From the NCBI RefSeq assembly GCF_026212465.1, contig NC_080047.1, forward strand, positions 42,006,422 to 42,070,421: a stretch of DNA of 64,000 bases. Direction: 5' to 3'. Positions 45,869 through 56,544 of the stretch are shown one piece after another. The notes under the pieces were generated by a model. That model ran no database searches. It saw only the letters and a program-made list of their open reading frames with translations, and had not been told where the DNA came from. Positions within the stretch are counted from its first letter, which is position 1; each line of letters starts with the position of its first letter. The position numbers and the translations under genes were made by a program. This DNA is from Amaranthus tricolor (Eukaryota; Streptophyta; Magnoliopsida; Caryophyllales; Amaranthaceae).

Positions 45869-46103
45869 CTCTCTCTGTTCTCTATAATTTGCATCAAAGA
45901 TAAAATTGTTTTTTTAAGAAAAAGGTGGGTAATGGTAATAAATAAAGAGAAAGAATGAATTGTGTGGATGAAATTAAAAAGAGTTAAAGTATATGGATGA
46001 AATTAAAAGGAAATAGTGGGTCATAATCCTAAAATAGAAATGATGTAAATTAAGTGGAATAGACCAAAATGAAAATGCTAAAAATTAAATGCAATGGAGG
46101 GAA
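45869..46103. mobile_element. Stowaway MITE
   Basis: About 235 bp between TA dinucleotides (45867-45868 and 46104-46105). The left end is CTCTCTCTGTTC and the right end AATGGAGGGAA. Internal sequence (GGATGAAATTAAAAGG, AATAGTGGGTCATAATCC) is the inverse of the MITE at 760-989, so the two belong to one family. Confidence 0.65.
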
Positions 46104-46105
46104 TA

Positions 46106-47754
46106 TTGATTAAAATTTTATTAAAAACATGCATTGGCAAATTGACAAATGTACCAAGTGAATAGAAGGAAGTATATACTTCTATTATATTTATTATTAC
46201 ATGTTTTTGAAAATTAACTATTAATTAGGGGGTCTAAAAAATAAGAATGCCCATGCGGTCATGCCCATCCCACCACAAATCATAATTAATGATGGTTTCT
46301 TATAAGAAAATTGACAAAATGTGGAGTATTTCTATATCTTAACAAAAATATGTCCCTCTTTTTTCGTCCAATTATTTTAAGCAATTTCAAGAACATCATA
46401 ACTACAATACCCACTACCACTCCTAACATTAACTTTACATAATTTTATTAAGCATTATCAAGATAAGGATATATAATTTTACAAAAGACAAATCATGGCT
46501 AAAATCACATAATATTCTCTTTAATCTTACCTATTTTGATTCCCAAAAATTTCTTTTTGTTTTCCTAATTGGTTTTGATCTTAATAGTATCACAAAAAAT
46601 AAATTAAACAAATTATTGTACTATTAAATTATGTGAATGAATTCAGAACAAACTCAAAACGTATCATTGAGATTAAAAGAAAATGGGTTCTATTTTCAAA
46701 TAAAAAAATAATACAGATTAAATAATACAAATTATGTTACACTGAGCTAAATTATCACATAGTGATGCTCCTTAGACCATCTTGGCTCTATCAATCAGGT
46801 TGACTGTTAGAGTCTCCAAAATTTTATTATTTTTAAAAAATAAAGGTTAAGATAGGGTCGATTCAAGTAACCGATAAGTTAAGGTGTGCCTTTGTGACAA
46901 GCGAGTACATACAGAGATACTTAATATAATCTTCACAAAACTAAATGCGATAATTACAAATATATACGATAAAAATATTAAGTATACATAACTAAATGAG
47001 ACACCTAATTCAAATATGGCGAGAGGAATCCTAACAATGCTGAAATATCTACCTTAAGGATATACTTCTATATGGGGGAGCAGATATACACCACATATTC
47101 CAACAAAAATCTTAGTGCTCCCACGGTCCCACCTTAGCTGCTTTATCACTGTCCAATAACAAGAATTGATGAGGTAAGCAACTACATATGTATGTCTTAT
47201 TATTAGGAGGTGGAAAAATGAATTCTAGCATTTTATTAATGTGACAAAATACTTCATGTTAATCAAAATATATGAGAAAAATTATTCTAATAATTTCAGG
47301 TATTATTTATATGTTGTGAATAATTTCTACAATTAATTCTTTTGATAACTTGATATATTTTGTTAACAGTGATAATATTATTTGATATATTTTAAGCGTC
47401 TGTTATAGGTACTTACTATCCATTGCACTCACTTATACTTTCTCCCTATACTTTTTCGTTGGTCTACCCGTAGTCCTCTTAGATGGCTAGTACCAACAGT
47501 AGCAAGTTAAAATGTGAAAAGGGGTGCTATCAGCAAAAAATATATAAAAGTTGAATTATTTCAAAAAACTCAATAGTAAGAATTATTCATTGCAGATGGG
47601 CAATAAGTGAGATTATTAAGAACATTTTTTCCATAAATACTTTGAACTATAATGGGGGGGCTAGAAAAGCACCAATACCAAGTAGCAATTCCTTATGAGT
47701 ACTTAGAACAAAGGATATCCCCAGCCTCTATCATCCACAAAACATTAACACTAA
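46106..47754. other. Spacer upstream of UGT copy D
   Basis: AT-rich with no supported gene. CCATAAATAC near 47631-47640 could serve as a weak TATA element for copy D, 115 bp before its ATG. Confidence 0.35.
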
Positions 47755-49172
47755 ATGGAAGTCCATAATAGAAACAAAAACAAATGCCCAGAAGATCCTC
47801 AAGTAGCAGTAGTAATGGTACCCCTTCCAATGCAAGGCCATCTAAATCAACTTCTCCATTTAGCCCATCTCATTGCCACCTACGGTTTACCTGTTCATTA
47901 CGCTGGATCTGCCACTCACAACCAACAAGCAAAACTCCGAATCCTTGGTTGGGATCCAGAAATTTCAAACAAAATCCGTTTCCATGACTTCCAACTTCCA
48001 CCTTATCCCGCTACTCCTTCTGATATCGATCCCTCACTGCCTTTTCCAGCGCACTATTACCCGCTTTTTGAAGCTGCTACCCATCTTCGAAAACCTGTTT
48101 CTAAACTCCTACAAGTACTCTCAACTACATTCAGAAAAATCATTGTTATTCATGATATTGCACTCTCTGCTGTAACCCAAGATGTCAAATTCATCCCAAA
48201 TGCTGAATCCTATGTTTTTGTTCCTATCTGTGGCTTTACCTTTTTCTTAAACACATGGGAGAAAATGGGTCAGAAACCTTTTGAGCTAGATTTAAAGGAT
48301 ATCCCAAAAAAATCCCTTCTCTTGAAGGGTGCAGTCGCCCGGAGATTTCCAGTTTTGTGGCTAATCAGTACAAGACATTGGGGTTTGAATCTGGTAGGCT
48401 CTATAACACATCCAGGCTAATAGATGGTAGATATGTTGATCTTTTGGAGAAGATTTCGGTGAACAATGACATGAAACATTTTGTGATCGGCCCCCTTAAT
48501 CCTGTCGAAGTTAAAGGGAAGACCGAAAGACAAAGACATTGGTGCCTCGACTGGCTAGACAGACAAAAGCAGGATTCTGTGATATATGTGTCTTTCGGAT
48601 CATCAACATCACTGAGTTACGAGCAGATTAGAGAATTGGCGACAGGATTGGAGACAAGCGAGCAGAATTTTTTGTGGGTGCTTAGAAACTGTGACGCGGG
48701 TGATATTTTTACAGAAAGTGGTGTCGAAAAGCCTGAGTTACCTCAGGGGTATGAAGAGAGAGTGAAAAATAGAGGGATTGTTGTACAAGACTGGGCGCCT
48801 CAGTTGGATATTCTAGCTCATACATCGACAGGTGGGTTCATGAGTCATTGTGGATGGAACTCGTGCATTGAGAGTATCAGCATGGGAGTGCCGATTGTGG
48901 CATGGCCTATGCATTCTGATCAGCCACGTAACAGTGTGTTGGTGACAGAGGTTTTAAGGATCGGTACATTGGTGAGGGATTGGGCACACCGCGGTCAGTT
49001 AGTAACATCGAGTACAATTGACAATGCAGTGAAGACTTTGATGGGTACAAAAGAAGGAGATGAGATGAGAAAGCGAGCTGTTGAACTAGGTGATGCTATT
49101 CGACGATCAGTCTCGAGAGATGGTTTTGCTAGCTTAGAAATGGATTCTTTCATTGCCCATATTACCCAATGA
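47755..49172 (+). pseudogene. Zeatin O-glucosyltransferase-like UGT (copy D), frameshifted
   Basis: A fourth paralogue, otherwise complete from MEVHN to the stop at 49170-49172. It has His29 in VPLPMQGHLN and IVIHDIALSAVTQD. The PSPG box reads WAPQLDILAHT ... HCGWNSC ... PMHSDQ. The reading frame breaks at an A7 run (48306-48312) after the motif ELDLKDIPKK. The total of 1418 nt is one short of a multiple of three, and the frame after the run resumes family-like sequence (VANQYKTLGFESGRLYNTS). Read as given, translation ends prematurely at 48418-48420. No other lesion is seen, so this is either a very young pseudogene or a homopolymer sequencing error. A further change is Thr in LAHTSTGG where the others have LAHPSxGG. 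Confidence 0.85.
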
Positions 49173-49204
49173 TTAACATCCATCAAAAACCCAATGGGGA
49201 TATC

Positions 49205-49352
49205 TAAGGGTGTTTGGCAAACGGCTGATACCTAGTAGATAATAGCTGTTTATAGTGGCTGATTTGATCAACTGATTTTATTAACTGGTTTCACCGGCTA
49301 ATCTTAAACCCGCTACTATAAGCAGCTTGTTCAAAAACAGCTTATTCACAAC
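49205..49352. mobile_element. Tourist-like MITE, truncated third copy
   Basis: It starts TAAGGGTGTTTGGCAAAC just after the UGT copy D stop. It follows the family as far as the central AACAGCTTATTC (CTACTATAAGCAGCTTGTTC), then stops. The left end is the best preserved of the three copies and shows the full GGGTGTTTGGC terminus. Confidence 0.6.
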
Positions 49353-49544
49353 ACTAGAGTAAACTATACATTCTGTGGTGCAGAGTAAAAATAGCACATT
49401 TCTTAATTACTTAAAGTTATGAAGAATTACGAAAACAAAATATCAATATTAATAGAACAAGAGAGAGAGGTTGATATTAGACTTTAGAAAAAATAGGCCT
49501 AAGCAACTCAAACAAGGAGATTAAGAGGTAATCCACACACTGAT

Positions 49545-49920
49545 AAATTTGTTATTGGGCTTGTACACAATAAGACCCGCATTAAAGAAGAGTTGACTTC
49601 AAACAAACTCGATAAGTTTCCATCCTAAAACCAATTGGTATTAGGAGGATGTAACAGACTGGTCAAGACACGTAACCAAAATCAGATCGTTAGTGGAGCA
49701 GTTCAAGTTTGCTCAGACTCCTTTGTTTATTCCTCTTTGACAAATATCCAAAAGCCAACTCATTATTACAAGGTTGGCTCTAGTAAAATGTCAATAATGC
49801 CTTTGGACCCTTTGACCCAATTCATCACAAAGGAGTAGCCCATCAAATATATATATAGTCAATATTTCTCTAATTCTTCAATATGGGATTATATGTGGAT
49901 TCTTTTCTAACAAATACAAA
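49545..49920. repeat. Dispersed repeat, longer copy
   Basis: This is the counterpart of 12430-12610. It adds a central block with CCTAAAACCAATTGGTATTAGG and GCCAACTCATTATTACAAGG that the kinesin intron copy lacks. The class is unknown; it may be a decayed LTR or MITE. Confidence 0.45.
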
Positions 49921-50169
49921 CCGAAAGGAGGTTCATTAATAAAACCAATTAGTAGTAGGAGTTACAAAATACAAGCAAGAGCTACAAACTCATTTTGGTA
50001 ATTATTTAGATAAATTTCCACATGTAATCCTTAGTATCATGGCATAAAACAACATTGCACACCCCTATCCATCTTTTCCGGTAATAACATCCTTTGAATG
50101 TCAGACAACAGAAGGTTCACATCGAAGTTCCAACAAATACCATACCATGATAAGTCCCACATGTAATCG

Positions 50170-52255
50170 TTAGTGATGACTTCGCATAATTCCGTGTAGG
50201 TATCCACCCGTCATTCCAAGAGAAAGAAGAGCAACAACTCCAGCAGGAAATACCTTCTTAGTCTTTTGAAAACGATAACCCATTGAGCCAAGCAACGTTG
50301 CAGAGACCCCGAGCCCAAGTGATGAGGCAAAAGCTGGATTATTTGGAAGTTCTGTGTAAACGTAGTAAAGTAGAGCAGATGATACACCACCAGAGCCTAG
50401 AGACATAAGGCTGCCCCTCTTCAAATAGCCCATAACTCCGCCTACTCCAACAAGTGCAGCGTAGCCAAGAGTGAATTTCTGGGATGTCGATAAGTCCATT
50501 TTCTTCCTTGAAGTAAATATTAAAGATTAGAGTAAAACACTCCAATGACCAAACAGTACGATTAAGCAAATGGATAAGTTTCCCGCCTGAACATCTGATG
50601 ATAAAAAGGACTCATGCTGAAACTCGTGTCGAAAATTCAGAACACTTTACCAATAAAATCTCTATAATGATATTAGCAGGTCAAACGCAGTTAATACATC
50701 TACGAAATTGATGGCTATACATGGCGGGTTCATAACTACAGAGATGACTCTATCCATTTATCCAAAACCAAACAAAAACCAAGTGAAGCATTGAGCTACA
50801 TGGGAATGGGAGTATGACCAAAAGAATACGAAGAGTTCTGCATTTCCTTAGTTCGACTTTCTATAGTGATGCTTCTATATCCTACAAATTTCATAAGTAG
50901 AAGTTCAGAATCACTTCACCTACATCTACAAGAACATTCGACATAAATGGATAGCTTCATTATAATATTTCCACTTTCCGCTCCCAGCTCCATGAGATAA
51001 AGATTTGCAATTAGGTGAAATAAGAAAGATTAAAATGGAACTTATGACTAATGGGGCTTTGACAATAAGATCATCCTCCAAACTTATAGGCATACAATAA
51101 CTCCAATACTAATTTGATTTATGTTGTTTGGGTTTTATAAGACCAAGGGCTCACCTCAACCCGATTTCCAAAAATTCAAGTGATGTCACTAAAAAAAATA
51201 TGTCAATTTTGCACGCTACTAATCTCGATCTCAAAAGGCGTGCATTACTTGGTGAAGGTCCAACCAACTCCTCTACCTGATTTTCTTGTTCTATAGACGA
51301 GGTTTACAATATTTAAGCGTTGTCCAAGATAACCTCTTGCATCCACCCATGAGGACAATGGTAAACCCTACCCCCGTCCCCAAGACCAATCGGGGTCTTG
51401 GAAAACATTTTTCTATTAAATCATTTTCCAATTTGTAAATGCAAATGATAATTAATTTTTGTCTAGAAAATGAAGAGGTTAAGAATAGAAAAGTGGATAC
51501 AATTAATTTCCTTTCATTTTTGGAAGAAAATGTTTGCAAAGTAACAAAAAACAATTTTCCATCCAAGTTTTTCTCTTTAAATCCCTTGACAAACCAAACA
51601 AAAGAAAATACAATTCTCCACCATACCAAACACCTCCTAAGTCAAAAGGTGGAATTCACACAACTTATACCAAGCAAGCTTGGTAATTACTAATTAGGAT
51701 TCAAGTACACAAGTCAGTAACCAAAATACTTCTATTATTACATCAGATAGTGAAATTGGGATTTCAGGTGAAACCCATAAGAGGAAACTCTGATGCCCTA
51801 ATACCCATAATATGCCCAAATGAAGATTTGATAAGACTTGATACATGATTTTATCACCAATAAAATGCAATTAATACACACCTACTAGCAAATAAGCTCT
51901 CCCAAGCAAAAAAATGGTTTTTGATACAATCATCAACTAAAGAAAAATTTAAACCTCAATCAATTCATGGGAGAAAATTTCAAATCATAAAACTATGTGT
52001 TCTGATTTCATCACAATTTTCGATATCTTCTACTCCCCAAATAAAATTAGGTACAATAATTTAGCAGTAATTAAACTGAAAATTCGAAGAAAAATAAGAA
52101 CATAAGAGCAATTGATGGAACGAAACAAATAACAATAACCAAATAAACAAAATGAACAAGTAGATTAATTCAATTAGAGAGAAACTTACTTGCGACAATG
52201 GCGATTGATCTTTGATAGAGTGCACTGCTGTTTACTTTCTCAAGGGAACGAATTA
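50170..52255 (-). CDS. TMEM14/FAX-family small membrane protein
   Basis: The coding part is a single exon, 50170-50499 (109 aa, ATG at 50499). A splice acceptor (TTACTTCAAG/GAAG) lies just before the ATG. A strong donor (GCAA/GTAAGT at 52184-52190) ends a probable 5'UTR exon at about 52190-52255, so the gene seems to have a 1.7-kb leader intron. The protein has four Gly/Ala-rich hydrophobic segments: GYAALVGVGGVMGYL, GSGGVSSALLYYVY, SLGLGVSATLLGSMGY and GVVALLSLGMTGGYLHGI. This is the layout of the TMEM14 family, including plant FAX (fatty acid export) proteins 5-7. The short N terminus lacks a chloroplast transit peptide, which fits the non-plastid FAX members. The likely role is in lipid or fatty acid movement across an internal membrane; the substrate is not proven by sequence. 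Confidence 0.88.
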
Positions 52256-53380
52256 AATAATATAATACAAAAATATTCATTTTAATATTAAAAAGTAAAA
52301 ACTAATCAAATAAATATTCTTTGATTTTTCTAATAGAGTACATTTTAATTTTTGTTGATAATTTTTAAAGATTAATAAAAGAAATTGATATATAATAGTG
52401 TAATAAATAACATAAATTCTTGTATTAGACGATATCACCATATGCGTTGTTGATGTTCGAAAAGTGATTTAATAATAAAAAATATTAAAATACTCCTTCA
52501 AGGTTTTATTAGATTTTTTTTTTTGAAAGGAAATAGATTATTAAGAAAATTTTTTTATTATTCAAACTTTAGGGTTTCCACTTTTATAAAATTTAAGTTT
52601 GACGGTTATTGCTGTATAATTTTTTGGAAAGTGCAATCAAGTATCACATGAGCTGCACATAATAACAATAACGAATTATTAGATATTTTACATATAGGCT
52701 CTTTGACAAAAAATTATTTTGACTTCTTTACGATAAAAAAATGACTTTACCGTGTACTTCTTGATAAATTTTTCTTTATTATGAAAACATATTTATTAAT
52801 TAAGTTGTTAATTTAATTATGAAATATTTTTAGAAAGTATCAAATTAAAGTGATTTTTTGTTAGAAAGTACTCATAATATTTTTTTTTTGTTGGATTCTT
52901 TGCCTAAAGTATCTTTAACGGACTCTAAATTTTCATTGGTTTAATCATACGCAACTTACGTGATTTATGATGAACACCTTTTACAACAGAATGACAATTA
53001 TTTTGAGTCAAAACCCTTATGTCTCAATCTCAAGTAAAGCGTTCTCATCCTCAAACCCTAATTTAGTAAAATTGAAAACCCTAATATAAGTGCACAAGTA
53101 AAAATAAATTACATTAGATTGAATTTTTTAAAAGACGTCTTTCAAAGAACGGTTAGAAGAGCGACTATTCTCAAATATCTACAATAAAATGTGACGACAT
53201 AGTGCTTAAGAGTAAATTCTTTTAAAAAAAAAAAAGCTGATCACGCCCATAATTGATTCATTATTTAACTACCGCCGTCCAACTATTCAACTTCATTCAA
53301 ATCAATGACACTACCAATGACCCATAAGAGTTGTCTACTAAACCTATAAATCAATATTAGTCTTCATCAACAAATTTTAT
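52256..53380. other. AT-rich spacer
   Basis: The FAX-type promoter should lie at its left edge (a TATTATATTA stretch on the minus strand near 52255-52267). The remainder shows no gene or named element. Confidence 0.4.
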
Positions 53381-53611
53381 TATAATTAATTGTCACTTTA
53401 AGAAATTCTTAAAAAGCCGTAGATTTTTAGACTACTCCAGATTAAGCACGTTTAGCGGCAAATGAAAAAATTATAACTAATTGCCACTTTAAGAAATTCT
53501 TAAAAAGTCGTAGATTTTTAGACTACTTCAGATTAAGCACGTTAAGCGGCAAATGAGAAAATTATAACTAATTGTCACTTTAAGAAATTCTTAAAAAGTC
53601 GTAGATCTTTA
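53381..53611. repeat. 91-bp tandem repeat abutting an RTE LINE
   Basis: Units start at 53381, 53472 and 53563. Each carries TATAA(T/C)TAATTG(T/C)CACTTTAAG, then TTCTTAAAAAG(C/T)CGTAGAT and, in full units, AGATTAAGCACGTT(T/A)AGCGGC. There are two full units and one partial, which stops at the LINE fragment. Confidence 0.92.
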
Positions 53612-54594
53612 GAAGGTAAAAGGTTGCGCATTAGTCGTACGAAGATCAAGTATTTGCGCTGTGACTTTAGTGGGACAACACCGGTAGGTGAATCCTAGGT
53701 GTCCATCGATGAAACAGCTGTTAAAAGTATGACCAAGTACAAGTATTTGGGATCAATCATTCAAAGGTATGGTGAGATTGACGGAGATGTAAATCATCGT
53801 ATACAAGCGGGTTGGCTCAAGTGGCGGGAAGCCACCGCGGTGCTATGTGATAGAAAATTCCCAAGCAAGTTAAAAGGAATATTCTACCGGCGCGGCAATC
53901 AGACCTAATCTGCTATATAGGACCGAGTGTTGGCCTGTAAAGAAGATTTTTAAACATAAGATGGAAGCTACAGAAATGCATATGTTGGGGTGGATGTGTG
54001 GGCACACATTGATGGATCGTATTAAGAATCAAGAGTTTAGGGACAAACTAGGGGTAGCCCCTATTTTCTGGAAAAGTGCGCGAAAATAGATTTACGTGGT
54101 TTGGACATGTGCAAAGCAAGACTTTCGCCGCCCCTGTGAGGAGGGTAGAAAGCATTATAGTAGAGGGTAAGAGGAGTCGAGGAAGACCTAGGAGAATTTG
54201 GGATGAGCAAATAAAAGTTGACTTACATAAGTTAAACCTCTCCGAGGGCCTGACTAGGGATAGGGGTATTTGGAGGCGTCATATCTATGTTTTAGACTAC
54301 TGATGTCCTCTTAGATTAACTTTTGGTGTGCTTGCCATCTTGCTTCTCTCGTTTCTTTTATTATTAGTTTTTGTTTTCTTTTATTTTGTAGTTGGTTTTA
54401 CTTATTTATTTTATTTATATGCATTTAATTTATCTTTTCCGTGTAGCTATGTCTCCTTATCTTTCTCGAGCCGGGGGACTCCTTTGGCCACGCTCTCCTT
54501 TATAGCTATGAGTTGTCGTTGTCCTTCCCTCCCTAGACTCTATCCATAGTTTTTCTATGAGCGGAATACACTAGATAGGATGATGATGATGATG
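53612..54594 (+). mobile_element. 5'-truncated RTE-type LINE, reverse transcriptase C terminus and 3' tail
   Basis: The open frames are broken but read as the end of an RTE-clade reverse transcriptase: SIDETAVKSMTKYKYLGSII, a decayed LLYRTECWP-type block, MLGWMCGHTLMDRIKNQ, then ENRFTWFGHVQ and RSRGRPRRIWDEQ. A TAG at 53696-53698 and frameshifts near 53885 and 54070 inactivate it. After the stop (about 54301) comes a 290-bp 3'UTR ending in (GAT)n at 54579-54594. A GAT-type simple repeat tail is usual for RTE elements. Two tail-only relatives lie at 40332 and 42799. Confidence 0.85.
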
Positions 54595-54720
54595 GTACTT
54601 ATGTCATTTTGAATTTTGGTGTACTACTACTAGTATGACTCTTGAAAGTCCAAATACATTAATACATTGAAAAATACAGAAAAACAAATAAAATATATTT
54701 TATGGAAATATGAGAGAAAT

Positions 54721-54955
54721 CGTACAACTTATTAAAAAGTCTTGTAAAATGATAAATGTCATGCTCATAAAAGCCTTTTCAAATGGATTAATTTTATTGA
54801 ATATGTATGCCTACTTGGCGATATTTTATGTTTATATCGTACAACCTATTAAAAAGACTTTAAAATGACAAATGTCATTCTCATAATAGCCTTCCCAAAT
54901 GGATTGATTTTATTGAATATGTATGCCTACTTGGCAATATTTTATGCTTACATGG
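54721..54955. repeat. 117-bp direct duplication
   Basis: CGTACAACTTATTAAAAAG at 54721 recurs as CGTACAACCTATTAAAAAG at 54838. The rest follows in order (AAATGTCAT, CTCATAA, AAATGGATT, ATATGTATGCCTACTTGGC). The final ATGGCGATATTTTG starts a third unit. Confidence 0.85.
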
Positions 54956-56379
54956 CGATATTTTGCCAAGTCCATTTTTTAATACTATGCTATATTAAGC
55001 ACTCATACACCCTAAATTAAGCATTAAATATTGATTGAGAATTTGAGATATTAACTCACTGAAGAACTACTGATTGCTATTGTTAGTCCTTGATTAATGC
55101 AATAATATGGTAATTAAATAATAAATCATTTGATTTTCATTCAAGAATTTTATTTTGATTTATATGATTTTGCATTCATCGATGTAAAAATATGGTATAC
55201 AATATTGATTGAAATATTAATATTTCAATGAATTACTAATTTATCTTGCCTTGATTGATATAATAATATGGTAAATAATACATCATTTGATTTTTATTCA
55301 AAATATTTCGATTTATATAATTCTGCATTGATAGATGCAAAAATGTGGTATATAATAAACCATATGATTTCGATCCAAAAAATAATATTTTGATTTCCAT
55401 GAAATTGTCTTGGTTAATGGAATATTATTGATTTACAAATTTATATAGTTCTGCCTTGATTGATGTAATATTATGGTAACTAATCAAAGCCTTAAATTTA
55501 TGCTAAAAAAAATGTTAATTTCTCTTGTCTTTGTGTATTGCTATAACTATTAATAAGATTGAAGGACAATCATAAATGCACGTTCGTTTGTTCCTACCTG
55601 AGCATGTTTTTAGTCAAAGACAATTTTATATTGTTTCTAAAGTGAGTAGCAAACAAAGTTCAAAAACCTGTTATATGTGATCAGAATAGTGAAATAAGTT
55701 ATTGCACTCATTATGTTGTATATAAAGAGGTTTTTCAAAACCTTTAAATGTTATTTAACATTATATTTTGAGTTACTTTATTGGAGTATATATTATCTAT
55801 ATTTTATTTCTTAAAGATTTTACGTAAGTCAATTATATAACTTGAATAATTATTCACATTTAATTATCTGTTATGTAATTAGTGCAATATTATAATAGTG
55901 ATAACTGTATTTGAATGAAAATATGTAAATTTGATAACTATAATACGTAATTGGATCATAAATGTAAATTTATATTCTTTATATAAATTCATAGCACATG
56001 TTTCTACACTAATTTATATATAAAATGAAAAAAATAGTTCTTTTATAAAATTAAAGAAAAATATAAATAATATTCAAAATTTAAAATTAAATAAATTTAA
56101 TAGGACATATTAAAAAAAGTACAATAAATATGATGGTATAAATTGAGAGTATAAATGATATGAATATATGATATGGTAGAGTGAAACTGAAACCCCATTC
56201 CCGTTTGTCCATTTCTCCTCCAAATTCCATTTCATCGACTGACGCACACAATACTGAGTATACGATAACGATTCAAGCAGCGAAAAACTGAAAGCCGCCA
56301 TTAAAACAGAGCTCTAAAGCTCTTAACCTAACTCTTTTTCCATCTTTTCAAAGAATAAATTATTCTATAATAAGCTTTA
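54956..56379. other. Spacer with degenerate repeats before the ACA exon
   Basis: Between about 55070 and 55490 a motif of the type TTGATTGATGTAATAATATGGTA, then AATxATTTGATTTTCATTC, recurs four or five times at irregular spacing. The rest is AT-rich. The segment just upstream of 56380 should be promoter and leader; no clear TATA box was chosen. Confidence 0.45.
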
Positions 56380-56544
56380 ATGGAGGAGAAGCTGTTAAAG
56401 GATTTCAATTTGCCGCCGAATCCGCCGGAAGAAGCTCTATTACGATGGAGGAATGCCGTCGGATTACTCATTCGTAATCGCCGCCGTCGATTCCGCTATG
56501 TTGCTGATCTTAAAAAACGCTCTCAAGCTGCAAAAACTATTCAG
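56380..56544 (+). CDS. First exon of an autoinhibited Ca2+-ATPase (ACA, type IIB)
   Basis: The 165-bp exon encodes 55 aa from ATG 56380 to a donor CAG/GTACTT. The peptide has the hallmarks of the N-terminal autoinhibitory, calmodulin-binding domain of plant ACA pumps: LLKDFNLPPNPPEEALLRWR, then VGLLIRNRRRRFRYVADLKK and an (A)KTIQ end, where I recall ACA genes have an intron. The basic Arg/Leu stretch is the likely calmodulin site. ACA pumps export Ca2+ from the cytosol. No second exon (family motif near VALYVQKAA) is seen in the remaining 7.4 kb on this strand. Either intron 1 is very long and transposon-filled, or this is an orphan exon. A closest Arabidopsis ACA cannot be assigned. Confidence 0.75.
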
